64,000 nucleotides of DNA. Source: Sphingomonas jatrophae. Its GTDB lineage: Bacteria; Pseudomonadota; Alphaproteobacteria; Sphingomonadales; Sphingomonadaceae. Shown in pieces: positions 45,908 through 53,877 of this stretch. The stretch is from assembly GCF_900113315.1 (NCBI RefSeq), contig NZ_FOZG01000001.1, positions 1,426,001 to 1,490,000 of the forward strand. The letters are read 5' to 3'. Both the position numbers and the translations under genes were made by a program. The first letter of the stretch is position 1; every line of letters begins with the position of its first letter. A model generated the notes under the pieces. That model had not been told where the DNA came from. It saw only the letters and a list, made by a program, of their open reading frames with translations, and searched no databases.

Positions 45908-46944
45908 CCGGATCGGCTCTCATCCTGACCGCGCCGCGGACGCTGGCGTTCGACCCAATCCCCGATGCGCCGCTCGCTGCCGGGGAGGTGCGCATCCGCA
46001 CGCTCTTCTCAGGGATCAGCGCGGGCACCGAGCTGACCCAATATCGTGCCACCAGCCCGTTCATGTCACGCCGCTGGGACGAGACGCGCCGCCTGTTCGC
46101 GCCCGCCGATGCGCCGAGCTGGGACTGGCCGGTGCGCAACCTCGGCTATGAGGAAGTCGGCGAGATCGTCGAGCTTGGCGGCGCGATCGACGGGCTGAGC
46201 GTCGGCCAGCATGTCTACGGCACGTGGAACCACCGCACGCACCATGTCGCCACCGCCGATTATGCGCGCGAGCGGCTGATGCCCGCAGGCGCCGATCCGC
46301 GGACCGGCATCTTCAGCCATATCGGCGCAGTGGCGCTGAACGGGGTGCATGACGCGCAGATCCGCATCGGCGATATCGTGGCGGTGTTTGGGCTCGGCGT
46401 GCCAGGCCAGATCGTCGCGCAGGCGGCACGCGCTTCCGGCGCGCGGGTGATCGCGGTCGATCCCGATGCGGGTCGGCGCGCGGTGGCGCAGCAGTTGGGC
46501 GCGCACGAGGCGATCCCGGCGGAAGGTGCCGCCGAGGCGATCAAGACGCTGACGGGCGGGCGCGGCGCGGATGTCTGCATCGAGGTGTCGGGCGCGGCGC
46601 CGGCTCTGTCCGAGGCGATCCGGGCGGTGGCCTATTCGGCGCGCGTGGTCGCGATGGGTTTCTTCCAGGGCGAGATTGCGGGTCTGCGGCTGGGAGAGGA
46701 ATTCCATCACAATCGCGTGCAGCTGATCTGCTCGCAGATTTCGGGCGTCGCGCCGGAGGCGAGCTATCGCTGGACCAAGCCGCGGCTGTGGCGCGCCGCC
46801 ATCGAGCTGCAACAGGCGGGCACGCTGAACCTCCTGCCGCTTATCAGTCACCGCGCGCCTTTCGCCGAAGCGCCAGCCCTGTTCGCCCGGCTCGATGCCG
46901 GCGAGCCGGGCCTGTTGCAGGCGATGCTGGAGTTCGACGCATGA
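45904..46944 (+). CDS. Zinc-less MDR superfamily dehydrogenase
   Basis: 346-residue medium-chain dehydrogenase/reductase. The NAD(P)-binding motif is VFGLGVPGQIVAQAA, followed by DPDAGRRAVAQQLGA. The usual catalytic zinc Cys and His-Glu are replaced (Ser39 in GISAGTE, Tyr82-Glu83 in LGYEEVGEI) and there is no structural four-Cys loop, so it is probably zinc-independent or uses another site. It starts at a GTG overlapping the MFS stop, and its stop overlaps the Gfo/Idh/MocA ATG. It may oxidise or reduce the sugar moiety together with that neighbour. Confidence 0.85.
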   Translation: MTGSALILTAPRTLAFDPIPDAPLAAGEVRIRTLFSGISAGTELTQYRATSPFMSRRWDETRRLFAPADAPSWDWPVRNLGYEEVGEIVELGGAIDGLSVGQHVYGTWNHRTHHVATADYARERLMPAGADPRTGIFSHIGAVALNGVHDAQIRIGDIVAVFGLGVPGQIVAQAARASGARVIAVDPDAGRRAVAQQLGAHEAIPAEGAAEAIKTLTGGRGADVCIEVSGAAPALSEAIRAVAYSARVVAMGFFQGEIAGLRLGEEFHHNRVQLICSQISGVAPEASYRWTKPRLWRAAIELQQAGTLNLLPLISHRAPFAEAPALFARLDAGEPGLLQAMLEFDA

Positions 46945-47912
46945 GCCTGCGCGTGGCCCTGCTCGGCTGCGGCGGCATCGCCGCGCGGCACGCCGCCGCC
47001 GCGAAGGCGGTCGGTCTCGATCTGGTCGCCGGCTGCGGGCGCGACATGGGCCGAACGGAGGCTTTCACCGCCGAGCATGGCGGCGAGCCGTTCATCGATC
47101 TCGATCGCATGATCGACGCCACGGCCCCCGACCTGATCATTGCCACCCTGCCCCCGTTCAACCGCCACGGCGAGATCGAGCATGTCGCGTCACGCGGCAT
47201 CCACCTGCTCGTCGAAAAGCCGATCGCGCTCGACATGGCGGCGGGCGAGCGGATGGTGGCAGCGGCCGAGGCGGCAGGCGTCGTCGCCGCGGTCGGCTTC
47301 ATGTACCGGTTCGGCGATGCGATCCGCGCGTGGCGAGCCGCCGACACCGGCCCCGCCGGGCTCTATGCCGGCGCCTACCACTGCAATGCGCTGCACGCAT
47401 CGTGGTGGCGCGAGGAGGCGAAATCCGGCGGGCAGATGCTGGAGCAGGTGATCCACCAGATTGACCTGATCCGGCACCTGATGGGCGAGCCGGACAGCGT
47501 TTATGCGCGCCGTGCCAACCTCTTCCACGGCAGCACGCCCGGCTATGACGTGGAGGATGTCTCCGCCATCCTGTTCGGCTGGGATGACGGCCGTCTCGCC
47601 ACGCTGAACGCCTCCAACATCGCGACGCCCGGCGTGTGGCACAAGGAATGGCAAGTCTATGCCGAACGCATGACCGGGCGCTTCGCCAGCTGGAACGAGG
47701 CGGTGATCACGCCGGTCAGCGATCCCGCCGCAGCGATCACGATCGCCGGCGACACCAACCCGTTCGAGGCGCAACTCGCCGACATCGCCGCGGCGATCCG
47801 CGACAGGCGCCAGCCACATGTGCCGCTGCGTGAAGGCGCGGCGAGCCTGAAGCTGGCGCTGGCCGCCCGCACTTCGGCGGATGCGCGACAGGAGGTCCGG
47901 CTTGCACGCTGA
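46941..47912 (+). CDS. Gfo/Idh/MocA family oxidoreductase
   Basis: 323-residue NAD(P)-dependent oxidoreductase. The Rossmann motif is LLGCGGIAARHA, the catalytic-site motif VEKPIALDMAAG carries the conserved Lys, and the C-terminal domain begins AVGFMYRFGDAIRAW with HQIDLIRHLMGEPDSV containing the Asp-x-x-x-His-like pair. Members oxidise or epimerise sugars, inositols and sugar nucleotides. It is coupled by ATGA to the MDR gene before it and overlaps the GH36 gene after it by 11 bases. Confidence 0.9.
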   Translation: MSLRVALLGCGGIAARHAAAAKAVGLDLVAGCGRDMGRTEAFTAEHGGEPFIDLDRMIDATAPDLIIATLPPFNRHGEIEHVASRGIHLLVEKPIALDMAAGERMVAAAEAAGVVAAVGFMYRFGDAIRAWRAADTGPAGLYAGAYHCNALHASWWREEAKSGGQMLEQVIHQIDLIRHLMGEPDSVYARRANLFHGSTPGYDVEDVSAILFGWDDGRLATLNASNIATPGVWHKEWQVYAERMTGRFASWNEAVITPVSDPAAAITIAGDTNPFEAQLADIAAAIRDRRQPHVPLREGAASLKLALAARTSADARQEVRLAR

Positions 47913-49635
47913 CTTCGCACGCCGCGGCATCAAACTGGGCGTCCCCGAGCCGCTGATCGACGGAGCGGTGCCGCCACATGGCCCGCTCGAGATCGGCCCG
48001 GCCGCGATGGTCTGGCCGCTCGACTCCGGTGGCACCGTGCGGATGACGGTTGCCGAGGATGGCGACATGCTGCGCATCGACGTGACGCTGATGGGCAACG
48101 CGCCGCCGCCCTTGTCGCTCGGCCTCCGCTTTGCAGAAGTTCGCGGTGCCGAGCGCTATCTGCGCAACGGCTATCAAAGCTGGGACGGCAGCTATTTCGT
48201 CGCACCCGGCACGCCCGCGGGCGACGGGCCGCCCGCCAAGGCCCCGACGCTCGGCTTCGCCGCGACCGCGCTGCTGCCAGCAGGGCGCGAAGCCGCGCTG
48301 GTGCTCGGCTTCGAGCGGCACGACCGGTTCCAGACGCGGTTCGGTTTCGGCGGCGATGCGGCCGCGATGCAGCTGGACGTCGAGACCCTGCTCGACCGTA
48401 CGGGCGCGATGCAGGCTGAAACGCTGTTGCTGTTCGACGGCGAGGGCGTGGAGGCGCAGCTGCGCCGCTGGTCCGCGCTGGTCGCCGCCGCATCGCCGCT
48501 GCCGCCGCGCTTGCCCGAGCGGCGGCTGACGGGCTGGTGTTCCTGGTACAATCTCTACGCCGCGATCGACGAAGGCTCGATCCGCGAGCATCTCGCCGCG
48601 GCACGCGACTTCCGCGATCGGCACGCCGTCCCGCTCGACATCTTCCAGATTGATGACGGCTTCACCCCTGAAATGGGCGACTGGCTGGACGTGAAGCCGC
48701 AATTCGCCGGCGGCATGGCGCCGCTGCTGGCGGAGGTGGCGGCGGCCGGCTTCGTGCCGGGGCTGTGGTTCGCGCCGTTCCTCGTCGGCAATCGCAGTCG
48801 CCTGTTCACCGACCATACCGACTGGCTGGTGCAGGACATCGCAACCGGCGGCCCGCTGGTCGCCATGCGGTTCTACGGCGAGTTTCGCTGGCACAAGCGA
48901 TCCGAGGAATATCACGTTCTCGACGTCACCCACCCGGAGGCCGCCGCCTATATTTCAGGCGTCGTGCGCACCTGGGTGCACGAATGGGGTGCGCGCTACC
49001 TGAAGGCAGACTTTCTGCTCCACGGCGCCGAATATGGGCCCGAGCGCGCGCGCTGGCACCAGCCCGGCCTGTCGCGGATCGCCATCTGGCGCCGGATGAT
49101 GACGCTGATCCGCGAGGCGGCGGGCGAGGACGTGCTCATCTCCGGCTGCGGCAGCCCGCTCTGGGCGTCTGTCGGCCTGGTCGATGCGGTGCGCATCGGG
49201 CGCGATATCGGCGTCAGCTGGCATGGTGAATATTCGGCCGAGAGCCTGCTGCGCGACCTTCAGAGCCGCAACCATGCGAACGGGACGTTGTGGCAGGCGG
49301 ATCCCGACTGCGTGCTGCTGCGCGATCGCTTCCACGAGCTGACCGACGCCGAGGTGGACGCACTCGCCCACTTCGCGGCGGGCGCGGGCGGCGTGCTGAT
49401 GACCAGCGACCGGCTGGACGAGCTGCCACCCACCCGCGCGCAGCTCTTCGCGGACCTGCTGCGTCAGCAAACACCGGGGTGGAGCTTCCCGCGTCTCGGT
49501 CACGACGACACGGTGATCGAGCAGGTTTCGCGCGAGTCCGCACCGCGGCGGTGGTTGTTCAACCTTGGCGACAAGCCGGTTGCGGTGGACGGCGTGGCAC
49601 TCGCTCCGCACGCCATGGCAGCCACGCCGCGCTAG
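47902..49635 (+). CDS. GH36-type alpha-galactosidase (melibiase-like)
   Basis: 577-residue retaining glycoside hydrolase without a signal peptide. An N-terminal beta-sandwich precedes a TIM barrel with TGWCSWYNLYAAID, FQIDDGFTPEMGDW, the nucleophile Asp370 in YLKADFLLHGAEY and the likely acid/base Asp435 in RIGRDIGVSW. The start is a TTG exactly 6 bases after GGAGG (47891-47895); no ATG or GTG start is better. It is the last gene of the rightward operon. Natural substrates could be alpha-galactosides such as melibiose or the algal solute floridoside; this is inference. Confidence 0.87.
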   Translation: MHADFARRGIKLGVPEPLIDGAVPPHGPLEIGPAAMVWPLDSGGTVRMTVAEDGDMLRIDVTLMGNAPPPLSLGLRFAEVRGAERYLRNGYQSWDGSYFVAPGTPAGDGPPAKAPTLGFAATALLPAGREAALVLGFERHDRFQTRFGFGGDAAAMQLDVETLLDRTGAMQAETLLLFDGEGVEAQLRRWSALVAAASPLPPRLPERRLTGWCSWYNLYAAIDEGSIREHLAAARDFRDRHAVPLDIFQIDDGFTPEMGDWLDVKPQFAGGMAPLLAEVAAAGFVPGLWFAPFLVGNRSRLFTDHTDWLVQDIATGGPLVAMRFYGEFRWHKRSEEYHVLDVTHPEAAAYISGVVRTWVHEWGARYLKADFLLHGAEYGPERARWHQPGLSRIAIWRRMMTLIREAAGEDVLISGCGSPLWASVGLVDAVRIGRDIGVSWHGEYSAESLLRDLQSRNHANGTLWQADPDCVLLRDRFHELTDAEVDALAHFAAGAGGVLMTSDRLDELPPTRAQLFADLLRQQTPGWSFPRLGHDDTVIEQVSRESAPRRWLFNLGDKPVAVDGVALAPHAMAATPR

Positions 49636-49643
49636 CGACAGGT

Positions 49644-49677
49644 CGAGGCGCGGGAGGGGGCCGCGCCTCGCTCCTTT
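49644..49677 (+). terminator. Terminator of the glycoside operon
   Basis: CGAGGCGCGG pairs perfectly with CCGCGCCTCG around a 7-base G-rich loop and is followed by CTCCTTT. It starts 8 bases after the GH36 stop and separates this operon from the convergent SDR gene. Confidence 0.7.
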
Positions 49678-49690
49678 CAGTCCGGCAGGC

Positions 49691-50425
49691 TCAGATCTGC
49701 GCCAGCCCGCCGTCGACGAACAGCTCGCTGCCCGTCATGTAGCTGCTGTCGTCCGAGGCAAGGAACGCCGCCGCGCCCGCCGTCTCGCTGGGATTGCCGA
49801 GCCGCCCGAGCGGCGTGCTGGCACCCAGTTCCTCGAACGCCTCTGCGCCGACGACATCCAGCGCAAGGTCAGTCCGCGTCGGCCCGGGTGACAGCACGTT
49901 CACGCGGATCCCTGTGCCGCGCAGATCCTGCGCCCAGCTGCGCGCGAGGTTCCGCACCGCCGCCTTGGTCGCGCTGTAGACGCTAAATTGCGGCGTTCCC
50001 ATCTCGCCCGTGGTCGAGCCGGTCAGGATGATCGATCCGCCTGCCTTCATCAGCGGCAGCGCCTTCTGCACGGTGAAGATCACGCCCTTCACGTTGATGT
50101 CGAACGTCTGCTCGTACTGCTCCGGCGTGATCGCGCCGAGCGGCGCGAACGAGCCGGTGCCCGCATTGGCCAGCACGATGTCCACGCCGCCGCGCTCCGC
50201 CCTCACCGTCTCGTACAGCCGATCGAGATCGGCGAGATCGCTGACCGAGCCGCGGACCGCGCGGGCATTGTCGCCGAGCGTCTGCAGCGCCGTGTCCAAG
50301 AGCTCCTGCCGCCGGCCGAAGATGTAGACGAACGCGCCTTCATCGATGAAGCGCTTCGCCGAGGCGAGCCCGATGCCGCTGCCGCCGCCTGTCACCACCG
50401 CCGTCTTGCCTGCCAGTCTGTCCAT
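49691..50425 (-). CDS. SDR family oxidoreductase
   Basis: 244-residue classical SDR. Cofactor motif TGGGSGIG near 11-18, ANAGTG near 84, catalytic Ser in LTGSTTG and Tyr/Lys in VYSATKAAV; the SPGPTRTDLA and FVDGGLAQI segments are typical. The start is MDRLAGKTAVV; an upstream in-frame ATG would overlap the operator region. It is divergent from an HxlR regulator, an arrangement common for electrophile- or quinone-responsive reductases, so the HxlR protein probably represses it. Confidence 0.9.
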   Translation of the reverse strand: MDRLAGKTAVVTGGGSGIGLASAKRFIDEGAFVYIFGRRQELLDTALQTLGDNARAVRGSVSDLADLDRLYETVRAERGGVDIVLANAGTGSFAPLGAITPEQYEQTFDINVKGVIFTVQKALPLMKAGGSIILTGSTTGEMGTPQFSVYSATKAAVRNLARSWAQDLRGTGIRVNVLSPGPTRTDLALDVVGAEAFEELGASTPLGRLGNPSETAGAAAFLASDDSSYMTGSELFVDGGLAQI

Positions 50426-50484
50426 GTCGCGTCTCCGTGGTCCTGAGGAGCCGCGTAGCTGGCGCGCCACTCACCTATGGACAA

Positions 50485-50506
50485 GTATGCACCTTTTGGT
50501 AAGTAC
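50485..50506. promoter_or_regulatory. Imperfect palindrome, probable HxlR operator
   Basis: GTATGCACC-TTTT-GGTAAGTAC keeps symmetric GTA...ACC / GGT...TAC ends and lies 4 bases before the hxlR-type start in the 85-base gap to the divergent SDR gene. Pattern and place suit HxlR binding and autoregulation. Confidence 0.45.
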
Positions 50507-50510
50507 CCCC

Positions 50511-50891
50511 ATGGCTGACATTTCCCCCGCCCCCGCCTTCACCTGCGGTCTTGATGCGACGCTGCGTGTCATCGCCGGCAAGTGGAAGCCGCTGATCGTC
50601 TATTTCCTGGCGCAGTCCCCGAACCGTTATGGCGAGCTGAAGCGCGCCGTCCGCGGTGTCAGCGACAAGATGCTGATCCAGCAGCTGAAGGAGCTGGAGG
50701 CGGATGGCCTCGTCAGCCGCACCGATTACCGGGAGGTGCCGCCCAGGGTCGATTATGCGCTCACCCCGCTCGGTCGCAGCCTGTCTGAGGCCCTGGCGCC
50801 GCTCTGCGCCTGGGGATCCGACAATATGGAGGAGGTCAGCCGCGTCTTTGCCGAACGCGAGACGTGGACGCGCAAGTCCGCCTCAAGCTAA
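50511..50891 (+). CDS. HxlR family transcriptional regulator
   Basis: 126-residue winged-helix regulator. The N-terminal Cys in FTCGLDATLRVIAGKWKPLI is the redox- or electrophile-sensing Cys of many family members; YGELKRAVRGVSDKMLIQQL is the recognition region and VPPRVDYALTPLGRSL the wing. It is divergent from an SDR and precedes the hemin uptake operon by 86 bases; SDR control is the better guess. Confidence 0.92.
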   Translation: MADISPAPAFTCGLDATLRVIAGKWKPLIVYFLAQSPNRYGELKRAVRGVSDKMLIQQLKELEADGLVSRTDYREVPPRVDYALTPLGRSLSEALAPLCAWGSDNMEEVSRVFAERETWTRKSASS

Positions 50892-50977
50892 ACCGATTGT
50901 TTCGAAAGGTTGCCAGCGCGGACGCGGCCTCTATCATCCAGAGCCGTCGGTTGTTCGAGATCTGGAAGCGAGAAACG

Positions 50978-51850
50978 ATGACCCTTTGCCGCCGCGATGT
51001 GGGACTCCTGCTGCTCGGTGCCGGCGCGGCGGGGCTGCTGCCGGGTGGCGCGCGCGCCGCCGCGGGCAACCGGGTGGTCTGCGTCTCCAAGCAGATCAAC
51101 GAATTCATCTTCGATATCGGCGCGCAATCGCATCTTGTCGCGCGTGATCTGACCTCGATCCAGCCGCCGCAGATCCGGCGGCTGCCCTCCGTCGGCTATC
51201 ATCGCGCGCTGAGCGCGGAAGGCATCATCTCGATGCGGCCAAGCGTGCTGCTGACCGACGGCAATGTCGGGCCGGAGCCGGTGCTGGCGCAGGTGCGCTC
51301 GGTCGGCGTTCCGATCGAAACGATGGAGCCGGGCACTACGCCCGAAAGCGCGCAGGCGCTGATGCTGCGCCTCGGCCGCTATTTCGGACGGGACGCCGCG
51401 GCGCGCACGGTCGTCACCCGGTGGCGCGGCGAGATGGCGCGTGCCCTGGCCGACATGCGCCGCTTTGCCGGCAAGCCCCGCCCACGCGTGCTGGTGATCC
51501 ACTTCGGCCAGCTCAACAACAGCTATCTCGGCCTGTCGCGCGGCGGCCCGGCGGATGCGATCGTTGCCTGGGCGGGCGGCGTCAACGCGGTCGGACAGGT
51601 CGGCGGCATGGCGCGGCTCACGCCCGAGATCATCGCCGCCGCCGCCCCGGACATCATCATCGCGACCGATGTCGGCTATGACCGCTATGGCAGTGCGGAG
51701 CGGTTCCGCAGCCTGCCGGGCATCGCGCTGACCCCCGCGGGCAAGTCGCTCGCCATCCATCGCATCTTCGAGAGCGAGATCATGTATTTCACGCCCCGCA
51801 CGCCTGCGGCGCTCCGCAAGGTGGCGGGCTGGCTGCACCCGGCGCGCTGA
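50978..51850 (+). CDS. hmuT: Hemin ABC transporter substrate-binding protein
   Basis: 290-residue periplasmic binding protein. An Arg-Arg-containing signal (MTLCRRDVGLLLLGAGAAGL) ends near GARAA. The HmuT-like signature is DLTSIQPPQIRRLPSVGYHR followed by ALSAEGIISMRPSVLLTD; the heme-ligand Tyr is plausible in VGYHR. It should carry heme, or a similar iron chelate, from the outer-membrane receptor to the permease. The ATG before TLCRRD was preferred over an earlier in-frame ATG that overlaps hxlR. First gene of hmuTUV. Confidence 0.88.
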   Translation: MTLCRRDVGLLLLGAGAAGLLPGGARAAAGNRVVCVSKQINEFIFDIGAQSHLVARDLTSIQPPQIRRLPSVGYHRALSAEGIISMRPSVLLTDGNVGPEPVLAQVRSVGVPIETMEPGTTPESAQALMLRLGRYFGRDAAARTVVTRWRGEMARALADMRRFAGKPRPRVLVIHFGQLNNSYLGLSRGGPADAIVAWAGGVNAVGQVGGMARLTPEIIAAAAPDIIIATDVGYDRYGSAERFRSLPGIALTPAGKSLAIHRIFESEIMYFTPRTPAALRKVAGWLHPAR

Positions 51851-51855
51851 GCGCC

Positions 51856-52899
51856 GTGCGCGGCTTGGCCTGGAGTCGGGTCCAGCTGCTGCTGGCGGCG
51901 GCGCTGCTGCTGGCGGTGCTGGCGGCGCTCTGCACCGGTGCCTTCTTCTTCCCGCCGGCGCAGGTGCTGCGTTTTGCCGGACAGTCGCTGGGCCTTGTCG
52001 CCGAAGGGGAGGACACGTTCGAGCGCAACGTGTTCCTAATGCTGCGCCTGCCCCGTGTGCTGCTGTGCGGGCTGACCGGCGCGACGCTCGGCCTGTCGGG
52101 CGCCCTGATGCAGGGCCTGTTCCGCAATCCCATCGTCGAGCCGGGCCTGGCCGGCACGTCGAGCGGTGCGGCGCTGGGCGCGTCGATCGTGCTGGTCTTC
52201 GGGGGCGAGGCGACCGCGATCACCGCTCCGCTCGGCGCCGCAGCGGTGCCGGCAATGGCGTTCGCCGGCGGGCTGGCCGCAACCATGCTGGTCTATCGGA
52301 TCGCTTCGGTGTTCGGCAAAACGGACGTGCTGGCGCTGCTGCTGGCGGGCATTGCGGTCAACGCCGCGTGCAATGCCGGCACGGGCTTCCTCTCCTACAT
52401 CGCGCGCGATCCGCAGGCGCGCAGCATCACCTTCTGGAATCTCGGCACCTTCACCACCGCCAACTGGCCCGGGACAGCCCTGGTTGCCGCGATCTTCCTG
52501 CCCTGCCTCCTGATCGTGCTGCGACAGGGCAAGGCGCTCAACGCGCTGATGCTGGGAGAAGATGACGCGGCGTATCTCGGGCTCGATCCCGATCGGCTGG
52601 TGTTCCGGCTGCTGGTGCTGAACACGCTGATCGTGTCGGTGGCGACGGCGATGGTCGGCGTGATCGCCTTCGTCGGGCTGATCGTGCCGCACATGGTGCG
52701 GCTGCTGCGATCGTCCGATCATCGTTTCCTGCTGCCGGCTTCCGCCCTCATCGGCGCGACGCTGATGGAGCTGGTCGATGTGCTCGCGCGGCTGGTCATC
52801 CGGCCGGCCGAACTGCCCGTCGGCATCATCACCGCGCTGATCGGTGCGCCCTTGTTCCTCTACATCCTGCTGCTTCACCGCCGGCGGCTCGCGGGCTGA
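51856..52899 (+). CDS. hmuU: Hemin ABC transporter permease (FecCD family)
   Basis: 347-residue inner-membrane permease with about ten helices. FecCD signatures: RLPRVLLCGLTGATLGLSGA, MQGLFRNPIVEPGLAGTSSG and VGVIAFVGLIVPHMVRLL. It starts at a GTG 6 bases after the hmuT stop. It forms the channel for the heme/iron complex delivered by HmuT and is powered by HmuV. Confidence 0.92.
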   Translation: MRGLAWSRVQLLLAAALLLAVLAALCTGAFFFPPAQVLRFAGQSLGLVAEGEDTFERNVFLMLRLPRVLLCGLTGATLGLSGALMQGLFRNPIVEPGLAGTSSGAALGASIVLVFGGEATAITAPLGAAAVPAMAFAGGLAATMLVYRIASVFGKTDVLALLLAGIAVNAACNAGTGFLSYIARDPQARSITFWNLGTFTTANWPGTALVAAIFLPCLLIVLRQGKALNALMLGEDDAAYLGLDPDRLVFRLLVLNTLIVSVATAMVGVIAFVGLIVPHMVRLLRSSDHRFLLPASALIGATLMELVDVLARLVIRPAELPVGIITALIGAPLFLYILLLHRRRLAG

Positions 52900-52903
52900 G
52901 CGG

Positions 52904-53698
52904 ATGGCGGGCGCAGCTCTCACCGTCGAACAGATCGACTATGCCGTCCGCGGCAAGGCGTTGCTGCGCGGCGTGTCGCTCGACCTGCTGGCCGGCAAGG
53001 TCAACGTCATCCTCGGGCCGAACGGTGCCGGCAAGTCGACGCTGCTGAAGATCGTCAGCGGGCGGCTCAAGCCGACAGGGGGACGCGTCCTCTATGATGG
53101 GGAGGATGTCGGGCAGATCGATGCCGCCACGCTCGCCCGCCGTCGTGCATTCCTGTCGCAGCATGTCGAGATCGATGCCGCGGTGAGTGTCGGGACGGTC
53201 GCCATGATGGGCCGCTATCCCCATTTCGCACGCACGCCCGGACATCGCGATCGCGACATCGTGGAGGGTGCGCTGGCGCTGGTCGGGATCGCGCACCTGC
53301 GGGATCGCCTCTACCCGACGCTCTCCGGGGGCGAGCAGCAGCGGGTGCAGCTCGCCCGCGTGCTGGCGCAGATCTGGGCCGATGAGAGTGCGCCGGTCCG
53401 GCGGACGCTGCTCCTCGACGAGCCGCTGGCGGGGCTCGACATCCAGCACCAGCTGCAACTGCTCGACGTGCTGGCCAGCCTGACGGCGGAAGGCTGCACC
53501 ATCCTGATGACGGTGCACGATCTCAATCTGGCGATCGAGCGAGGCGATCGCCTCGTCTTCCTGCGCGACGGCATGGTGGCCGACACGCTCGATCGCCCGG
53601 CGACGCCGGACGATGCGCTGATCCGCCGCGTCTTCGATGTCGGTGCGACGATGCTGACCGGAGCGGATGGGCAAGCCGCGCTTCGTTTCCACAGATGA
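52904..53698 (+). CDS. hmuV: Hemin ABC transporter ATP-binding protein
   Basis: 264-residue ATPase. Walker A is GPNGAGKST, the signature motif LSGGEQQRVQLARVL, Walker B TLLLDEPLAG with the D-loop GLD and the H-loop His in MTVHDLN. The insertion WADESAPVRRTLLLDE between signature and Walker B is typical of HmuV. It starts 5 bases after the hmuU stop; a TonB receptor gene follows after a 179-base gap. Confidence 0.93.
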   Translation: MAGAALTVEQIDYAVRGKALLRGVSLDLLAGKVNVILGPNGAGKSTLLKIVSGRLKPTGGRVLYDGEDVGQIDAATLARRRAFLSQHVEIDAAVSVGTVAMMGRYPHFARTPGHRDRDIVEGALALVGIAHLRDRLYPTLSGGEQQRVQLARVLAQIWADESAPVRRTLLLDEPLAGLDIQHQLQLLDVLASLTAEGCTILMTVHDLNLAIERGDRLVFLRDGMVADTLDRPATPDDALIRRVFDVGATMLTGADGQAALRFHR

Positions 53699-53877
53699 AG
53701 CAGGATGGCGTTTTTGCACCATCACACCCGATGATCGTGGTCCGGACCGCCTAAACCAAGCTCAACGGCTTGTGGAAGATTGGTAACAAAGCATTGCTGG
53801 TTTCCGCTAGCTTGCCTCGTGAATGGAGGGCCGCGCCGGTCAGCGCTCTCCGACGAACAAGCTACTTGGGGGCTGAT

